A stretch of DNA of 64,000 nucleotides, taken from positions 61,968 to 125,967 of the forward strand of contig MGZB01000055.1 in NCBI GenBank assembly GCA_001801995.1, in the 5' to 3' direction. Made by a program: the position numbers and the translations under genes. Under the pieces are notes generated by a model. The model was not told the DNA's origin, did not search any database, and saw nothing but the letters and a program-made list of their open reading frames with translations. Position 1 is the first letter of the stretch. Each line of letters starts with the position of its first letter. The DNA comes from Gammaproteobacteria bacterium RIFOXYD12_FULL_61_37 (GTDB lineage: Bacteria > Pseudomonadota > Gammaproteobacteria > Chromatiales > Chromatiaceae). This document shows, piece after piece, positions 11,738 through 21,232 of this stretch.

Positions 11738-11968
11738 TCATCCAGCGCGTGAATCCTGGGTGGTCATCAGTTTGGCCTGTTGATGGTGTTCTGCTTGCGC
11801 TTCCAGCAGCTTCCTGGCCACGTCACGCGCAATCTCCAACGTCTCGGTTATGGTGCGGCCTTGGGCGACCAGTCCCGGCACCTCGTCCGAGGTGGCCAGA
11901 TACACAGCTTCCGGCAGTTTCTCGATATGCAAATTGGCAAACTGTTCCATGGGTTTACCTCGGTGCAT
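11738..11968 (-). CDS. Orphan HicB-like (DUF1902-like) antitoxin-type protein
   Basis: A 76-aa protein with the HicB-type fold signature: IEKLPEAVYLATSDEVPGLVAQGRTITETLEIARDVARKLLEAQ. I chose the ATG at 11968 because a strong GGGGAGGAA lies 6-12 bases upstream; a second ATG at 11950 (MEQFANLHI) is a possible alternative. No HicA-like or other toxin reading frame adjoins it. It lies inside the kdp operon between kdpC and kdpD, on the same strand. Family members are antitoxins or antitoxin-like regulators; without a partner its role is open. Confidence 0.72.
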   Translation of the reverse strand: MHRGKPMEQFANLHIEKLPEAVYLATSDEVPGLVAQGRTITETLEIARDVARKLLEAQAEHHQQAKLMTTQDSRAG

Positions 11969-12066
11969 GAAATTTCCTCCCCTGCTCCGTGGAGCAAGTG
12001 TAACGCCGCACAACCTGGGGCTGTAACGGATTCGGGAAAATGGACTAACCGGCACCCATCGACCCA

Positions 12067-12645
12067 TCAGTTCCCCGCCACTGCATCCAGCGCCAGATTC
12101 AGCTCCAGCACATTCACCCGCGCCTCGCCAAAGATGCCGAGGCCGGGGCCTTCCACATGGGTCTCGATCAGGGCGCGCACCCGTTCCAGGGGCAGTTTAC
12201 GTTCAGCGGAGATGCGTTCTTCCTGATAGTGAGCGGCTGCGGGGGAAATGTGGGGATCGAGGCCGCTGGCGGAGGCGGTGACCAGATCGGCGGGGGGAGG
12301 TCCCACATGATCCGGGTGGGCGGCGATGAGGCGGGTGATGCGGGCCTTGACGGCATCCACCAGGGCGGGGTTGCGCGGCCCCAGGTTGCTGCCGCTGGAG
12401 GCGAGACCGTTGTTCTCCATAGGGCCGGTCGCGGAGGGTCGGCTCCAGAAGTAGCGCGACGAGGAGAACGCCTGGCCGATCAGGCTACTGCCGATAACCT
12501 TGCCTTCCTGCTCGATCAGGCTGCCGTTGGCCTGGACCGGAAAAAGAACCTGGGCCAGACCGGTGACGGCCAGGGGATAGAGGAGCCCGGTCAGGAGGCT
12601 CAGTAGAGTGAACAGGACCAGGGCGGGACGGATAAGCTGTTTCAT
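12067..12645 (-). CDS. kdpC: Potassium-transporting ATPase subunit C
   Basis: Membrane-anchored C subunit of the KdpFABC potassium pump. One N-terminal transmembrane helix (LVLFTLLSLLTGLLYPLAVTG) is followed by the periplasmic domain with GSLIEQEGKVIGSSLIGQAF, YFWSRPSAT, SSGSNLGPRNP and SGLDPHISPAAA, all family signatures. I chose the ATG at 12645 (MKQLIRPAL), with GAGG about eight bases upstream; that GAGG belongs to the edge of a dispersed repeat inserted between kdpB and kdpC. A longer in-frame ATG at 12660 has no ribosome site. Length 192 aa. Confidence 0.95.
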   Translation of the reverse strand: MKQLIRPALVLFTLLSLLTGLLYPLAVTGLAQVLFPVQANGSLIEQEGKVIGSSLIGQAFSSSRYFWSRPSATGPMENNGLASSGSNLGPRNPALVDAVKARITRLIAAHPDHVGPPPADLVTASASGLDPHISPAAAHYQEERISAERKLPLERVRALIETHVEGPGLGIFGEARVNVLELNLALDAVAGN

Positions 12646-12654
12646 TTCGAATAA

Positions 12655-12752
12655 CCTCATTTACCGCAAAGGACCCAAAGAAACGCAAAGGAATTCATTT
12701 TTCCCGAAAAGGATCTTCTTCCTTGGCGTACTTTGCGTCCTTTGCGGTTAAG
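12655..12752. repeat. AACCGCAAAGGAC terminal-inverted-repeat element, copy A
   Basis: A roughly 100-bp element between kdpB and kdpC. Its ends are inverted copies of CCGCAAAGGAC (left) and GTCCTTTGCGGTTAA (right). The same ends and the inner GCAAAGGAATTCATT recur at 44648-44868 and 57733-57898. It has no coding capacity. Its outer edge supplies the GAGG used as the kdpC ribosome site. Confidence 0.8.
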
Positions 12753-12759
12753 CAGAATT

Positions 12760-14823
12760 TCAAACAAGCCCGACGGCCCCCAGCACCAGATCTATGACCT
12801 TGATGCCGATGAAGGGCGCGATCAGCCCGCCGCCGCCGTAGATCAAGAGATTCCGCCGCAGCAGGGGGGCGGCGGCCAGGGGGCGGTAGCGCACGCCCTT
12901 CAAGGCCAGGGGGATCAGGGCGACGATGATGAGGGCGTTGAAGATCACCGCCGAGAGGATGGCCGAGGCGGGGCTGTTCAGGCCCATCACATCCAGCGCC
13001 AGCAGTTGCGGGTAGGTGGTGGCGAAGGCAGCGGGGATGATGGCGAAGTACTTGGCCACGTCATTGGCCACCGAAAAGGTGGTGAGCGCCCCGCGTGTCA
13101 TCAGCATTTGTTTGCCGACCTCGACGATCTCGATCAGCTTGGTGGGGTTGCTGTCGAGATCGACCATGTTGCCCGCCTCCTTGGCCGCCTGGGTGCCGCT
13201 GTTCATGGCCACGGCCACGTCGGCCTGGGCCAGCGCCGGGGCATCGTTGGTGCCGTCGCCGGCCATGGCCACCAGCCGTCCCTGGGCCTGGTGGTCACGG
13301 ATCAGTTTCAGCTTATCCGCCGGGCGCGCCTCGGCCAGGAAGTCGTCCACCCCCGCCTCGGCGGCGATGGCGGCGGCGGAGAGACGGTTGTCGCCGGTGA
13401 TCATGATGGTCTTGATCCCCATGCGCCGCAGTTCGGCGAAGCGCTCGCGGATGCCCCCCTTGACGATGTCCTTGAGTTCGATCACCCCCAGCACAGCCGC
13501 ATCGTCGCAGACCACCAGGGGCGTGCCGCCGCGCCGGGCGACCTGTTCCACCAGCCCTTGCACGGCGCTGGAGAAGACCCCGCCGAGGGACTCCACATGA
13601 TGCCGGACCGCCTCGGCCGCCCCCTTGCGGACGCGGCGGTCGCCGATATCGACACCGCTCATGCGGGTCTGGGCAGTGAAGGGGATGAAGTGGGCGTCGG
13701 CCAGTTCGCGGCCGCGCAGGCCGTATTTCGTCTTGGCGAGCACCACGATGGAACGGCCTTCGGGTGTCTCGTCGGCCAGGGAGGCCAGTTGCGCCGCCTC
13801 GGCCAGGATGCGCTCGTTCACGCGGGGCGCGGGCAGGAAGGCCGACGCCTGGCGGTTGCCCAGGGTGATGGTGCCGGTCTTGTCGAGCAGCAGCACGTCC
13901 ACGTCGCCCGCGGCCTCCACTGCCCGGCCCGAGGTGGCGATGACATTGGCCTGCATCATGCGCCCCATGCCAGCCACACCGATGGCCGAGAGCAGCCCGC
14001 CGATGGTGGTGGGAATCAGACAGACCAGCAGCGCGACCAGCACCGTGATAGTCACAGGCTGGCCGGTCCCGGCGGCCTGGACGCTGTAGATCGAGAACGG
14101 CAGCAGGGTGGCGGTGGCCATGAGAAAGATCAGGCTGAGGGCCACCAACAGTATGGTCAGGGCGATCTCGTTGGGGGTCTTGCCGCGCTTGGCCCCCTCG
14201 ACCATGGCGATCATGCGGTCCAGAAAGGCCTCGCCCGGATTGGCGCTGACCCGCAGCACCAGCCAGTCGGAGAGGATGCGGGTGCCGCCGGTCACGGCGG
14301 AGAAGTCGCCGCCCGATTCGCGGATCACCGGGGCCGATTCGCCGGTGATGGCCGATTCATCGACCGAGGCCACCCCCTCGATCACCTCGGCGTCGGCGGG
14401 GATGGTGTCGCCCGCCTCCACCAGGATGTAATCATCGATGCGCAGGCTTAAGGAGTCGGTCACCGTGACCTTGGCCCCGTGGCGCGGCTCGGCCAGGCGC
14501 TTGGCCGCCACATTCTTGCGCGTGCCGCGCAGGGCAGCGGCCTGGGCCTTGCCGCGCCCCTCGGCCAGGGCCTCGGCGAAGTTGGCAAACAGCACCGTGA
14601 ACCAGAGCCAGGCGGCGATGGAGAAAATAAAGCCAGCCGGAGCCTCCCCCTGGCCGGTCAGGGCCTGAATGCCCAGGATCGTGGTCAGCAGGCTGCCGGC
14701 CCAGACCAGGAACATCACCGGATTGCGTAATTGGGCAGCGGGGGCGAGTTTCAGGAAGGCATCGGTCAGCGCGGCCTTTACCAACCGGGGTTCGAAGAGG
14801 GCGGTTTTTTGGGATTTAGACAT
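12760..14823 (-). CDS. kdpB: Potassium-transporting ATPase ATP-binding subunit
   Basis: P-type ATPase subunit that energises potassium import. The 687-aa protein has the phosphorylation motif DKTGTIT (about 315), the actuator motif [17 protein letters not shown], the KdpB membrane motif [19 protein letters not shown], and the hinge [24 protein letters not shown] followed by [19 protein letters not shown]. The N-terminal [17 protein letters not shown] is typical. It lies between kdpA (separated by a 130-bp palindromic repeat) and kdpC (separated by another repeat). Nothing in it looks damaged. Confidence 0.97.
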   Translation of the reverse strand: MSKSQKTALFEPRLVKAALTDAFLKLAPAAQLRNPVMFLVWAGSLLTTILGIQALTGQGEAPAGFIFSIAAWLWFTVLFANFAEALAEGRGKAQAAALRGTRKNVAAKRLAEPRHGAKVTVTDSLSLRIDDYILVEAGDTIPADAEVIEGVASVDESAITGESAPVIRESGGDFSAVTGGTRILSDWLVLRVSANPGEAFLDRMIAMVEGAKRGKTPNEIALTILLVALSLIFLMATATLLPFSIYSVQAAGTGQPVTITVLVALLVCLIPTTIGGLLSAIGVAGMGRMMQANVIATSGRAVEAAGDVDVLLLDKTGTITLGNRQASAFLPAPRVNERILAEAAQLASLADETPEGRSIVVLAKTKYGLRGRELADAHFIPFTAQTRMSGVDIGDRRVRKGAAEAVRHHVESLGGVFSSAVQGLVEQVARRGGTPLVVCDDAAVLGVIELKDIVKGGIRERFAELRRMGIKTIMITGDNRLSAAAIAAEAGVDDFLAEARPADKLKLIRDHQAQGRLVAMAGDGTNDAPALAQADVAVAMNSGTQAAKEAGNMVDLDSNPTKLIEIVEVGKQMLMTRGALTTFSVANDVAKYFAIIPAAFATTYPQLLALDVMGLNSPASAILSAVIFNALIIVALIPLALKGVRYRPLAAAPLLRRNLLIYGGGGLIAPFIGIKVIDLVLGAVGLV

Positions 14824-14844
14824 GATTCTGAATTCCTTGCCTTT

Positions 14845-14973
14845 ATGTAGGTCGGGTTAGGCGCGCAGCCCCACCTGATTTTGCCGGGCCGGAGAGGGTC
14901 AAGCGCGCCGTAACCCGGCAACCGGCGCCGAATGTCGGGTTACGGCGGAAATACCGCCTAACCCGACCTACAT
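14845..14973. repeat. Palindromic repeat with perfect 19-bp ends between kdpA and kdpB
   Basis: The left end ATGTAGGTCGGGTTAGGCG (14845-14863) is the exact reverse complement of 14955-14973. The interior also holds GTAACCCGGC and GTCGGGTTACGGC in near-inverted arrangement. A transcript of kdpFABC would carry this as a long hairpin between kdpA and kdpB. A related TAGGTCGGG core occurs in the element at 43036-43269. Confidence 0.85.
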
Positions 14974-14976
14974 GAC

Positions 14977-16683
14977 TCATCGCGGCACCCCGAAGAGTTG
15001 CAAATGTTCGATCACCGGGCCAAGCGCCAGGGCGGGGATGTAGGTGAGGGCGCCGATCAGGATCACCGTGCCGACGAGCAGGGCGACGAACAAGGACCCA
15101 TGAGTCGGCATGGTGCCGCTCGATGCCGCCAGACGGGGCTTGGCCGCCAGGCTGCCCGCAATGGCCAGCACGGGGACGATGACGCCGAAGCGGCCGAGCG
15201 CCATGGCCAGGGCCAACATCAGGTTATAGAAGGGGGTGTTGGCGGAGAGGCCCGCAAAGGCCGAACCGTTGTTGTTGGCCGCCGAGGAGAAGGCGTAGAG
15301 CACCTCCGAGAAGCCCTGGCCGCCGGGATTGAGCATCCCGGCGCGCCCGGCATCGGCCAGGACGGCGACGGCTGTCCCACCCAGCACCAGCAGAGGGGTG
15401 ATGAGGATGGCGATGGAGACCATCTTCATCTCGAAGGAGCCGATCTTCTTGCCCAGGTATTCCGGGGTGCGGCCGATCATCAGCCCCGCCAGGAACACGG
15501 CCAACAGGGCGAACAGCAGCATGCCGTAGAGCCCCGAGCCGACCCCGCCGAAGACCACCTCGCCCAGTTGGATCAGCCACATTACCGCGCCGCCGCCCAG
15601 GGGCATGAAGCTGTCGTGCATGGCGTTGACCGCGCCGCAGCTTGCCGCCGTGGTGATGGTGGCGAACAGGGCCGAGGCCAGAATCCCGAAACGGGTCTCC
15701 TTGCCCTCCATATTGCCCATCGAACCGTCCATGCCGAGGTTCAGGAGTAGCGGATTGGCCTGGGACTCGGACCAGACCACCACCGCCAGCATACCCAGGA
15801 AGAGCAGGGTCATGGATGCCAGGACGGTTACACCCTGTCGCATGTCGCCCACCATCCGGCCGAACATAAAGACCAGTGCCGCCGGGATCAGGAAGATCGA
15901 CAACATCTGGGCGAAATTGGCGACTGGTGTCGGGTTCTCAAAGGGATGGGCCGAGTTGGCGTTGAAGAAGCCGCCGCCGTTGGTCCCCAGCATCTTGATC
16001 GCCTCCTGGGAGGCCACCGGCCCCATGGGCAGGGATTGGGGCACCAAGGTCTCAACCGTTTGCACCTGCCGTGGGGCGTCCAGGTTCTGGATCACCCCCT
16101 GGCCGGCCAGAAAGAGTGCGAACAGGAAGGAGAGGGGTAGCAACAGCCAGAGGGTGGCGCGGCTCAGGTCCAGCCAGGCGTTGCCTATGTTTACTGCCGA
16201 GCGGTGCGCGAAACCACGTATCAGGGCCACCGCCACCGCGATGCCCGTCGCCGCCGAAAGGAAGTTCTGCACCCCCAGCCCCAGCATCTGGGTCAGGTGG
16301 CTCATGGTGGATTCACCGGCGTAGCCCTGCCAATTGGTATTGGTGACGAAGGAGACGGCGGTATTGAGGGCGGAATCGGGGCTGACCGCACCCATGGCCG
16401 CCGGATTGAACGGTAAATATCCCTGAAACTGCTGCAACAGATAGAGCGCAACCACGCCGATCAGGTTGAACAGCAGCAGCGCCAGGGCGTAGCGCCACCA
16501 GGACATCTCCTCGTCCGTCGTGCCCATCAGACGCAGCAGGCCCCGCTCAGTGGCGGCCATCCAGCGGCAGCGTTCCGAGAGACGCCCCGCCAGCAGGGCC
16601 TCCAGATACTGGCCCAGGGGCCAGGCCAGGGCGAACAGCAGGCCGAAATAGAGCAAGGTTTGAAAGATCGCGGACGGGTTCAT
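14977..16683 (-). CDS. kdpA: Potassium-transporting ATPase potassium-binding subunit
   Basis: Polytopic channel-like subunit that binds and translocates potassium. The 568-aa protein has the selectivity-filter-like segments [32 protein letters not shown]-type ([14 protein letters not shown]) and [10 protein letters not shown], and about ten hydrophobic helices. I chose the ATG at 16683 (MNPSAIF); the longer frame upstream of it is the kdpF region read in another phase. It overlaps the kdpF stop by ATGA, so the two are translationally coupled. Confidence 0.97.
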   Translation of the reverse strand: MNPSAIFQTLLYFGLLFALAWPLGQYLEALLAGRLSERCRWMAATERGLLRLMGTTDEEMSWWRYALALLLFNLIGVVALYLLQQFQGYLPFNPAAMGAVSPDSALNTAVSFVTNTNWQGYAGESTMSHLTQMLGLGVQNFLSAATGIAVAVALIRGFAHRSAVNIGNAWLDLSRATLWLLLPLSFLFALFLAGQGVIQNLDAPRQVQTVETLVPQSLPMGPVASQEAIKMLGTNGGGFFNANSAHPFENPTPVANFAQMLSIFLIPAALVFMFGRMVGDMRQGVTVLASMTLLFLGMLAVVVWSESQANPLLLNLGMDGSMGNMEGKETRFGILASALFATITTAASCGAVNAMHDSFMPLGGGAVMWLIQLGEVVFGGVGSGLYGMLLFALLAVFLAGLMIGRTPEYLGKKIGSFEMKMVSIAILITPLLVLGGTAVAVLADAGRAGMLNPGGQGFSEVLYAFSSAANNNGSAFAGLSANTPFYNLMLALAMALGRFGVIVPVLAIAGSLAAKPRLAASSGTMPTHGSLFVALLVGTVILIGALTYIPALALGPVIEHLQLFGVPR

Positions 16684-16784
16684 GACAGCTCCTCTGCATT
16701 GAACAGGGCGTAAAGCAGGTAAAGGAACAGCCCGGCCGCCGCCAGGCCCGCCAGCCAATGGATCCAGGTGAAATCAAGGTGCAT
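16680..16784 (-). CDS. kdpF: Potassium-transporting ATPase subunit F (34 aa)
   Basis: A very short frame directly upstream of kdpA with ATG at 16784 and stop overlapping the kdpA start (ATGA). The product is [13 protein letters not shown] followed by [21 protein letters not shown]: one transmembrane helix and the acidic C-terminal AEE ending typical of KdpF, the small subunit that stabilises the Kdp complex. Size, position and sequence all agree. It opens the kdpFABC operon. Confidence 0.9.
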   Translation of the reverse strand: MHLDFTWIHWLAGLAAAGLFLYLLYALFNAEELS

Positions 16785-17086
16785 CGTGAAACCCCAGCTA
16801 GTAACCCTCTGAGCCTCATGATAGAAGGCCGGGGGTAAAAGCGGGGAAGAGTTCTAGGTCTGGGGTGTAAAGGGGGCGTAAAGAGACGGGCAGGGGAGGG
16901 ATCGGAAAGGAAAGGAGTGAAATAGATCAACCAGCGAGGTGAGTGCACGCTCAGGTGCAATTGTGCCCCCGGATGCGGTTCGCAGGCCCACCGCATCCGG
17001 ACCAACCGTCGACTAATTCACCCCAAATTACTCTGTGCCGCCTGCGAGCCCCCATGGTTCTTTGCGGATTACCCTTCGCGCGCCAG
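16785..17086. other. Intergenic stretch between kdpF and qmcA
   Basis: About 300 bp without a gene. It must hold the kdpF promoter (reading leftward) and the 3' region of qmcA. It contains G-rich runs (GGGGTGTAAAGGGGGCGTAAAG) but I see no clear promoter boxes, KdpE operator or terminator. Confidence 0.5.
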
Positions 17087-18001
17087 CTACTTTTGCGCCT
17101 TCAAAATGCTCATGGCCGCGGCCACCATCGATCCCATTTCGGCCATGTTGCCCGGCAGGATCAGGGTGTTGCCTTGCTTGGCGACGCCGGCGAAGGCTTC
17201 GACGTATTTCTCGGCGACTTTCAGGTTTACCGCATCCATGCCGCCGGGCGATTGGATCGCCTGGGCGATCTGGTTGATGGCTTGGGCGGTGGCCTCGGCG
17301 ACGGTGATGACGGCAGTGGCTTCGCCTTGGGCTTGGTTGATGGCGGCCTGCTTTTCGCCTTCGGAACGCTGAATGAAGGCTTCACGTTCGCCGGTGGCGA
17401 TGTTGATCTGTTCCTGCTTGCGCCCTTCGGAGGCAGCGATCAGGGCGCGTTTTTCCCGTTCGGCGGTGATCTGTGCCTGCATGGCGTGGAGGATTTCTTT
17501 CGGTGGCGTCAAGTCCTTGATTTCGTATCGTAATACCTTCACGCCCCAACTGGCTGCCGCCTCGTCGAGCGCGGCGACCACGGCGCGGTTGATGTCATCG
17601 CGTTCCTCGAAGGTCTTGTCCAGTTCCATCTTGCCGATGACCGAACGCAGCGTGGTCTGGGCAAGCTGGGTGATGGCGACGATATAGTCGCTGGAACCAT
17701 AGGATGCCAGGCGGGGATCGGTCACCTGGAAATAGAGGATGCCGTCCACCTGTAGCTGGGTGTTGTCCCGCGTAATACAGATCTGACTCGGCACGTCGAG
17801 CGGGATTTCCTTCAACACATGGCGATAGGCGACGCGGTCGATGAACGGCAGAACGATATTCAGCCCCGGCGCCAGCGTGGCGTGGAAGCGCCCTAGCCGT
17901 TCGACCACCCAGGCGTGTTGCTGTGGCACTACCTTGACGGCTTTGACGACGAAGATGGCGGCGGCGATAAGCACGAACAGAGTGATTTGCATGATTTCCA
18001 T
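17087..18001 (-). CDS. qmcA: SPFH/stomatin-like membrane protein (paraslipin)
   Basis: A 304-aa SPFH-domain protein: one N-terminal transmembrane helix (ITLFVLIAAAIFVVKAVKVV), then the band-7 domain with VVPQQHAWVVERLGRFHATLAPGLN, IDRVAYRHVLKEIPLDVP, ITRDNTQLQVDGILYFQV and DLTPPKEILHAMQAQITAEREKRA, followed by an Ala/Glu-rich coiled coil and a hydrophobic C-terminal tail. This is the QmcA/YbbK type of paraslipin, which forms membrane assemblies. Eleven bases separate it from the NfeD-like gene upstream, the classical partner. Confidence 0.93.
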   Translation of the reverse strand: MEIMQITLFVLIAAAIFVVKAVKVVPQQHAWVVERLGRFHATLAPGLNIVLPFIDRVAYRHVLKEIPLDVPSQICITRDNTQLQVDGILYFQVTDPRLASYGSSDYIVAITQLAQTTLRSVIGKMELDKTFEERDDINRAVVAALDEAAASWGVKVLRYEIKDLTPPKEILHAMQAQITAEREKRALIAASEGRKQEQINIATGEREAFIQRSEGEKQAAINQAQGEATAVITVAEATAQAINQIAQAIQSPGGMDAVNLKVAEKYVEAFAGVAKQGNTLILPGNMAEMGSMVAAAMSILKAQK

Positions 18002-18012
18002 GGTTTTTCCCC

Positions 18013-18429
18013 TTAGGGTTTGTGGTGCGTCAGGATCAGTGTGGAGCCACGCAGCGCCTTGATATAAAGCGCGCCGTCGCGTGGCATATCATGGGATTCC
18101 GGCTCGGCGTCCCATTCCGCGCCCCGGTAATAGACCCGCCCCGTGCCGTTGTCGCGCCAGGCGACGACCTTCACCGTTTGACCGATGTCCAGGCTTTGGC
18201 CGGTTTGCCCGGCGGGGCGAAGACCTCGGGTTTTGTGCAGGACGATGGTGCCGGCGATGCCGGCAATGGCTGCCAGGGTAAATTGCATCGGTGTTCCAAG
18301 CCCGAGCAAGGCCGCACACCCGCCGATCGCCAGGGCGATGCCCAGCATCAGCAGATAGAAGGTGCCTGTGACCATTTCCAGCCCAACCAGGACCAGTCCC
18401 GCCAAGAACCAATAGACGTAAGCCGCCAT
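18013..18429 (-). CDS. NfeD-like membrane protein
   Basis: A 138-aa protein with three hydrophobic segments in the first 65 residues (YVYWFLAGLVLVGLEMVTGTFYLL, LGIALAIGGCAALLG, FTLAAIAGIAGTIVLH) and a C-terminal OB-fold (GQTVKVVAWRDNGTGRVYYRGAEWDAEPE). This is the short NfeD form (YbbK type) that pairs with a paraslipin; the neighbour at 17087 is that partner. The pair is likely co-transcribed and acts in membrane microdomain or quality-control functions. Confidence 0.9.
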   Translation of the reverse strand: MAAYVYWFLAGLVLVGLEMVTGTFYLLMLGIALAIGGCAALLGLGTPMQFTLAAIAGIAGTIVLHKTRGLRPAGQTGQSLDIGQTVKVVAWRDNGTGRVYYRGAEWDAEPESHDMPRDGALYIKALRGSTLILTHHKP

Positions 18430-18554
18430 GCCGTTTCCCCTTTTCTCGATCCGTTTGGATTTTCTAAGGGCAAGTGTAGTCGCATATTGGCGCTTGATCA
18501 GTACAGCGTCGTTACTGAATGTCCATGGTGAGAATCTTGTCTTTCACGCCAGAA

Positions 18555-20951
18555 CTACTCCTCGCCGGATGGCGGGGATGAGGCATAGTGCTGCCGCAGG
18601 GCGATCCATTCCAGAAGCCGCACTTGGATCTGGTGATTGAAGCTCTCCTCCGGGAAAAGCCCGTTGATATCGGGGGTGCCGGGGCGCAGGCCGCACAGCA
18701 GTTCCATGGCCTCTTCCACATAGCGCACGGCGTAGATCTGGAATTGCCCTTGGGCGGCGGCATCGCGGATGTCGTCCCGCAGCATCAGGTCCTTGATGTT
18801 GCTGGCAGGGATGATGACTCCCTGGTTGCCGGTCAGTCCCCTGGCCTGGCAGATATCGAAAAAGCCTTCGATTTTTTCGTTGACCCCGCCGATGGCCTGG
18901 ATCTCGCCGTGCTGGTTGATTGAGCCGGTAATGGCGAGGGATTGCCTAAGCGGCAGGTCGCCGATGGCGGAGAGCAGGGCGCAAAGCTCGCCCGCCGAGG
19001 CGCTGTCACCCTCGACCATGCCGTAGGTCTGTTCGAACGCCAGGGTGGCGGAGAGGCTGAGCGGCTGGTTTTTGGAGTAGCGCCGCGCCAGGTAGGAGGA
19101 GAGGATCAGCACGCCCTTGGAATGGATCTGGCCGCCCTGGTCCACTTCCCGTTCGATGTCGATGATCTCGCCCCCGCCGAGACGGGCGGTGGCGCTGATG
19201 CGGGTGGCGGTGCCGAAGCTGTAGTCGCCCATTTGCAGGACCGAGAGTCCGTTGACGCGGCCCAATTGGCTGCCCTGGGTATCGATCAGCAGGATGCCGC
19301 GTTGGATGTGCTCCTGAATCCGCTCCCGCCATTGCCCCATGCGCCGGGCCTGGGCATCGATGGCCATCTGCACCTCGGCCGCCGAGGTGATTGTCTTGCC
19401 GAGGCGGCCGGCCCAGTAATCGGACTCCTGCAACAGCTCCAGAAGATTATCGAGATGCAGGGAGAGCCGCTCCCCATCCTCGGCGCGACGGGCGCTCTGT
19501 TCGATGATGCGGCAGACGCCGGAGTGGTCGATCTCCCTCAACTTATCGCGGTGGACCAGGGTGGCGATCAGGCGGGCGAAGAGCATCTCGTTGCCGTTGT
19601 GGCGCGTCAGCTCATCGGAAAAATCCGCAGCCACCTTGAACAGCTTGATGAACTCGGGATCATATTCCTTCAGCAGGAAGTAAAGCAGGCGGTCGCCGAT
19701 CAGGACGACTTTCAGTGCGGTGGGGATGGGCTCAGGTTCCAGTGAGATGGTGCTGGCCAGGCTCAGGACCCGTTCCAGGGATTCGATGCGGATCTCCCGC
19801 GACTTGAGCACCCGTTTCAGCGCCGTCCAGACAAAGGGTGTGGTCAGCACCTTCTCGGCGTCGAGAACCAGATAGCCGCCGTTGGCCTTGTGCAGGGCGC
19901 CGGGCTTCACCAGGGTGAAATCGGTAATCAGGGTGCCCTGGCTGGCCAGGTGCTCGATGCGGCCGATCAGGTTCTGGTAGCTGGGATTGTCCTCGTAAAG
20001 GAGGGGGGAGCCTTGGCTGCCGGCATTGTCCACCAGCACATTCACCCGGTAGCGGTTCAGCTCGGGGCGAAGGCCGAGGGCGCGGAATTGGAAGGGGTGC
20101 TCGCGCGGCTCCCGGAACAGCTCGCCGTTATCGATCACATCCGCCTTGACGGCCTGGAGGTAGTCGAACACGTTGGGCAGTTCCCTGTAGGACTTTTCCA
20201 GGTCGAGGAAGAGGTGGTTGACCGTCTCCTCGGTGACCGCCCGGTCGAGGGCCTTGATCTCCCGGTGCAGGTCCTTCTGCCAGGAGGGGATCTTGCGCAT
20301 GCTCTCCTTCAGCTCCTCCTTGAGTGTCTCCACCTTGCGCTCAATCTCCTGCCGCTCCTCCGGGGGGAGCTTTTCGAACTCCTTGGGGCCGATGACTTTG
20401 CCATCCTTCAGCGGCGCTAGAGTGAAGCCGTTCGAAGTCCGCATCAGACCGATATCGAGCGCCTGGGCGTGCTCGTCCAGTTGTCCCGAGACAGCGTCCT
20501 CTTTGGCCTTGTACTTGCTGTGGATCTCCTGCGCCTGCCGGTGATATTCGTCGGTCTGGAAGGCGGCGGGAAGGGCGTTGAGCAATTCCTCGATCTGCTG
20601 CTCCATATCCTGGGCCAGCCGGGAACCGGCGCCGGCCGGCAGTTTCAGACAGTTGGGCAGATGGGGGGAGCGGAAATTGTTGATGTAGCACCAGTCGAAG
20701 GGCTGCGGTCCCTCCTTGGCCCTGGCGAGCAACGCCTCCTGTACCACCGTGTGCTTTCCCAGGCCGGGCGAGCCCATGACATAGAGGTTATAGCCCTCAT
20801 GATGGATGCCGACGCCGAACTCGATGGCGTCCAAGGCACGTTCCTGGCCGACGATCTCGTCCAGATCCTCCAGTTCCAGGGTCGTGGCGAAGGTCAGCAT
20901 GCCGGCCTCGCAGGGGTGGTAGAGCTGGTCGATGGCAAGGGGTTGTAACAC
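18555..20951 (-). CDS. Lon-related ATP-dependent protease (LonB-like, AAA_32 type)
   Basis: A 798-aa cytosolic AAA+ protease. The N-terminal ATPase part has Walker A MGSPGLGKHT (about 60) and LVKPGALHKANGGYLVLDAEKV; a long charged coiled coil (about 120-245) interrupts it. The C-terminal Lon-type protease domain has the catalytic Ser in MVEGDSASAGELCALLSAI and the catalytic Lys in GGVNEKIEGFFD. The architecture matches the widespread family of Lon-related proteases with inserted coiled coil, not classical LonA. It is monocistronic, and its 5' side faces a gene-cassette array. Confidence 0.93.
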   Translation of the reverse strand: MLQPLAIDQLYHPCEAGMLTFATTLELEDLDEIVGQERALDAIEFGVGIHHEGYNLYVMGSPGLGKHTVVQEALLARAKEGPQPFDWCYINNFRSPHLPNCLKLPAGAGSRLAQDMEQQIEELLNALPAAFQTDEYHRQAQEIHSKYKAKEDAVSGQLDEHAQALDIGLMRTSNGFTLAPLKDGKVIGPKEFEKLPPEERQEIERKVETLKEELKESMRKIPSWQKDLHREIKALDRAVTEETVNHLFLDLEKSYRELPNVFDYLQAVKADVIDNGELFREPREHPFQFRALGLRPELNRYRVNVLVDNAGSQGSPLLYEDNPSYQNLIGRIEHLASQGTLITDFTLVKPGALHKANGGYLVLDAEKVLTTPFVWTALKRVLKSREIRIESLERVLSLASTISLEPEPIPTALKVVLIGDRLLYFLLKEYDPEFIKLFKVAADFSDELTRHNGNEMLFARLIATLVHRDKLREIDHSGVCRIIEQSARRAEDGERLSLHLDNLLELLQESDYWAGRLGKTITSAAEVQMAIDAQARRMGQWRERIQEHIQRGILLIDTQGSQLGRVNGLSVLQMGDYSFGTATRISATARLGGGEIIDIEREVDQGGQIHSKGVLILSSYLARRYSKNQPLSLSATLAFEQTYGMVEGDSASAGELCALLSAIGDLPLRQSLAITGSINQHGEIQAIGGVNEKIEGFFDICQARGLTGNQGVIIPASNIKDLMLRDDIRDAAAQGQFQIYAVRYVEEAMELLCGLRPGTPDINGLFPEESFNHQIQVRLLEWIALRQHYASSPPSGEE

Positions 20952-20989
20952 AGGCGTCTCCCGCTTTTTGTTTCTAATTAAGAGAGGCT

Positions 20990-21118
20990 ATGCAAGCGTT
21001 TCGAGATGCCTCCGAGTTTACTCTTCGTGGCCCCTTCATGAAGGAAATAGGCATTTCGCTCATCGTCGCCGGTGTCGTCGTCCTCAATCTCTTTTCCAAT
21101 ACCGTTTCTCACCCATGA
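20990..21118 (+). CDS. Small membrane protein (42 aa) in a putative gene cassette
   Basis: An ATG at 20990 preceded closely by GAGAGG opens a 42-codon frame ending at TGA 21116-21118, ten bases before an attC-like site. The product has a charged N-terminus (MQAFRDASEFTLRG) and one transmembrane helix (IGISLIVAGVVVLNLFS). An internal ATG at residue 17 is an alternative start. A short frame ending just before an attC is the usual cassette layout. Function unknown. Confidence 0.5.
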   Translation: MQAFRDASEFTLRGPFMKEIGISLIVAGVVVLNLFSNTVSHP

Positions 21119-21127
21119 CCATGAGCC

Positions 21128-21193
21128 GCCCAACCCATCATTCCACCGGACCGGCTAAAAAAACAGCGCAGGCCGTTCACTTCTACGTTGGGC
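21128..21193 (+). other. attC-like recombination site 1
   Basis: The ends GCCCAAC (21128-21134) and GTTGGGC (21187-21193) are perfect inverted repeats matching the outer boxes of integron attC sites. The left arm continues CCATCATTCCACCGGACC, which resembles well-known attC left arms. The inner stem is weaker (CCGGC with GCCG). About 66 bp long, within the usual attC size range. Confidence 0.68.
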
Positions 21194-21232
21194 GTCGTAA
21201 TATCTGCCTCGTCGATTTATGGAGCGAGCCTA

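Noticed and set aside
12733..14451. Long plus-strand open frame of 572 codons opposite kdpB
   Set aside because: Low-complexity antisense shadow of a GC-rich gene; no domain recognisable; kdpB is certain.
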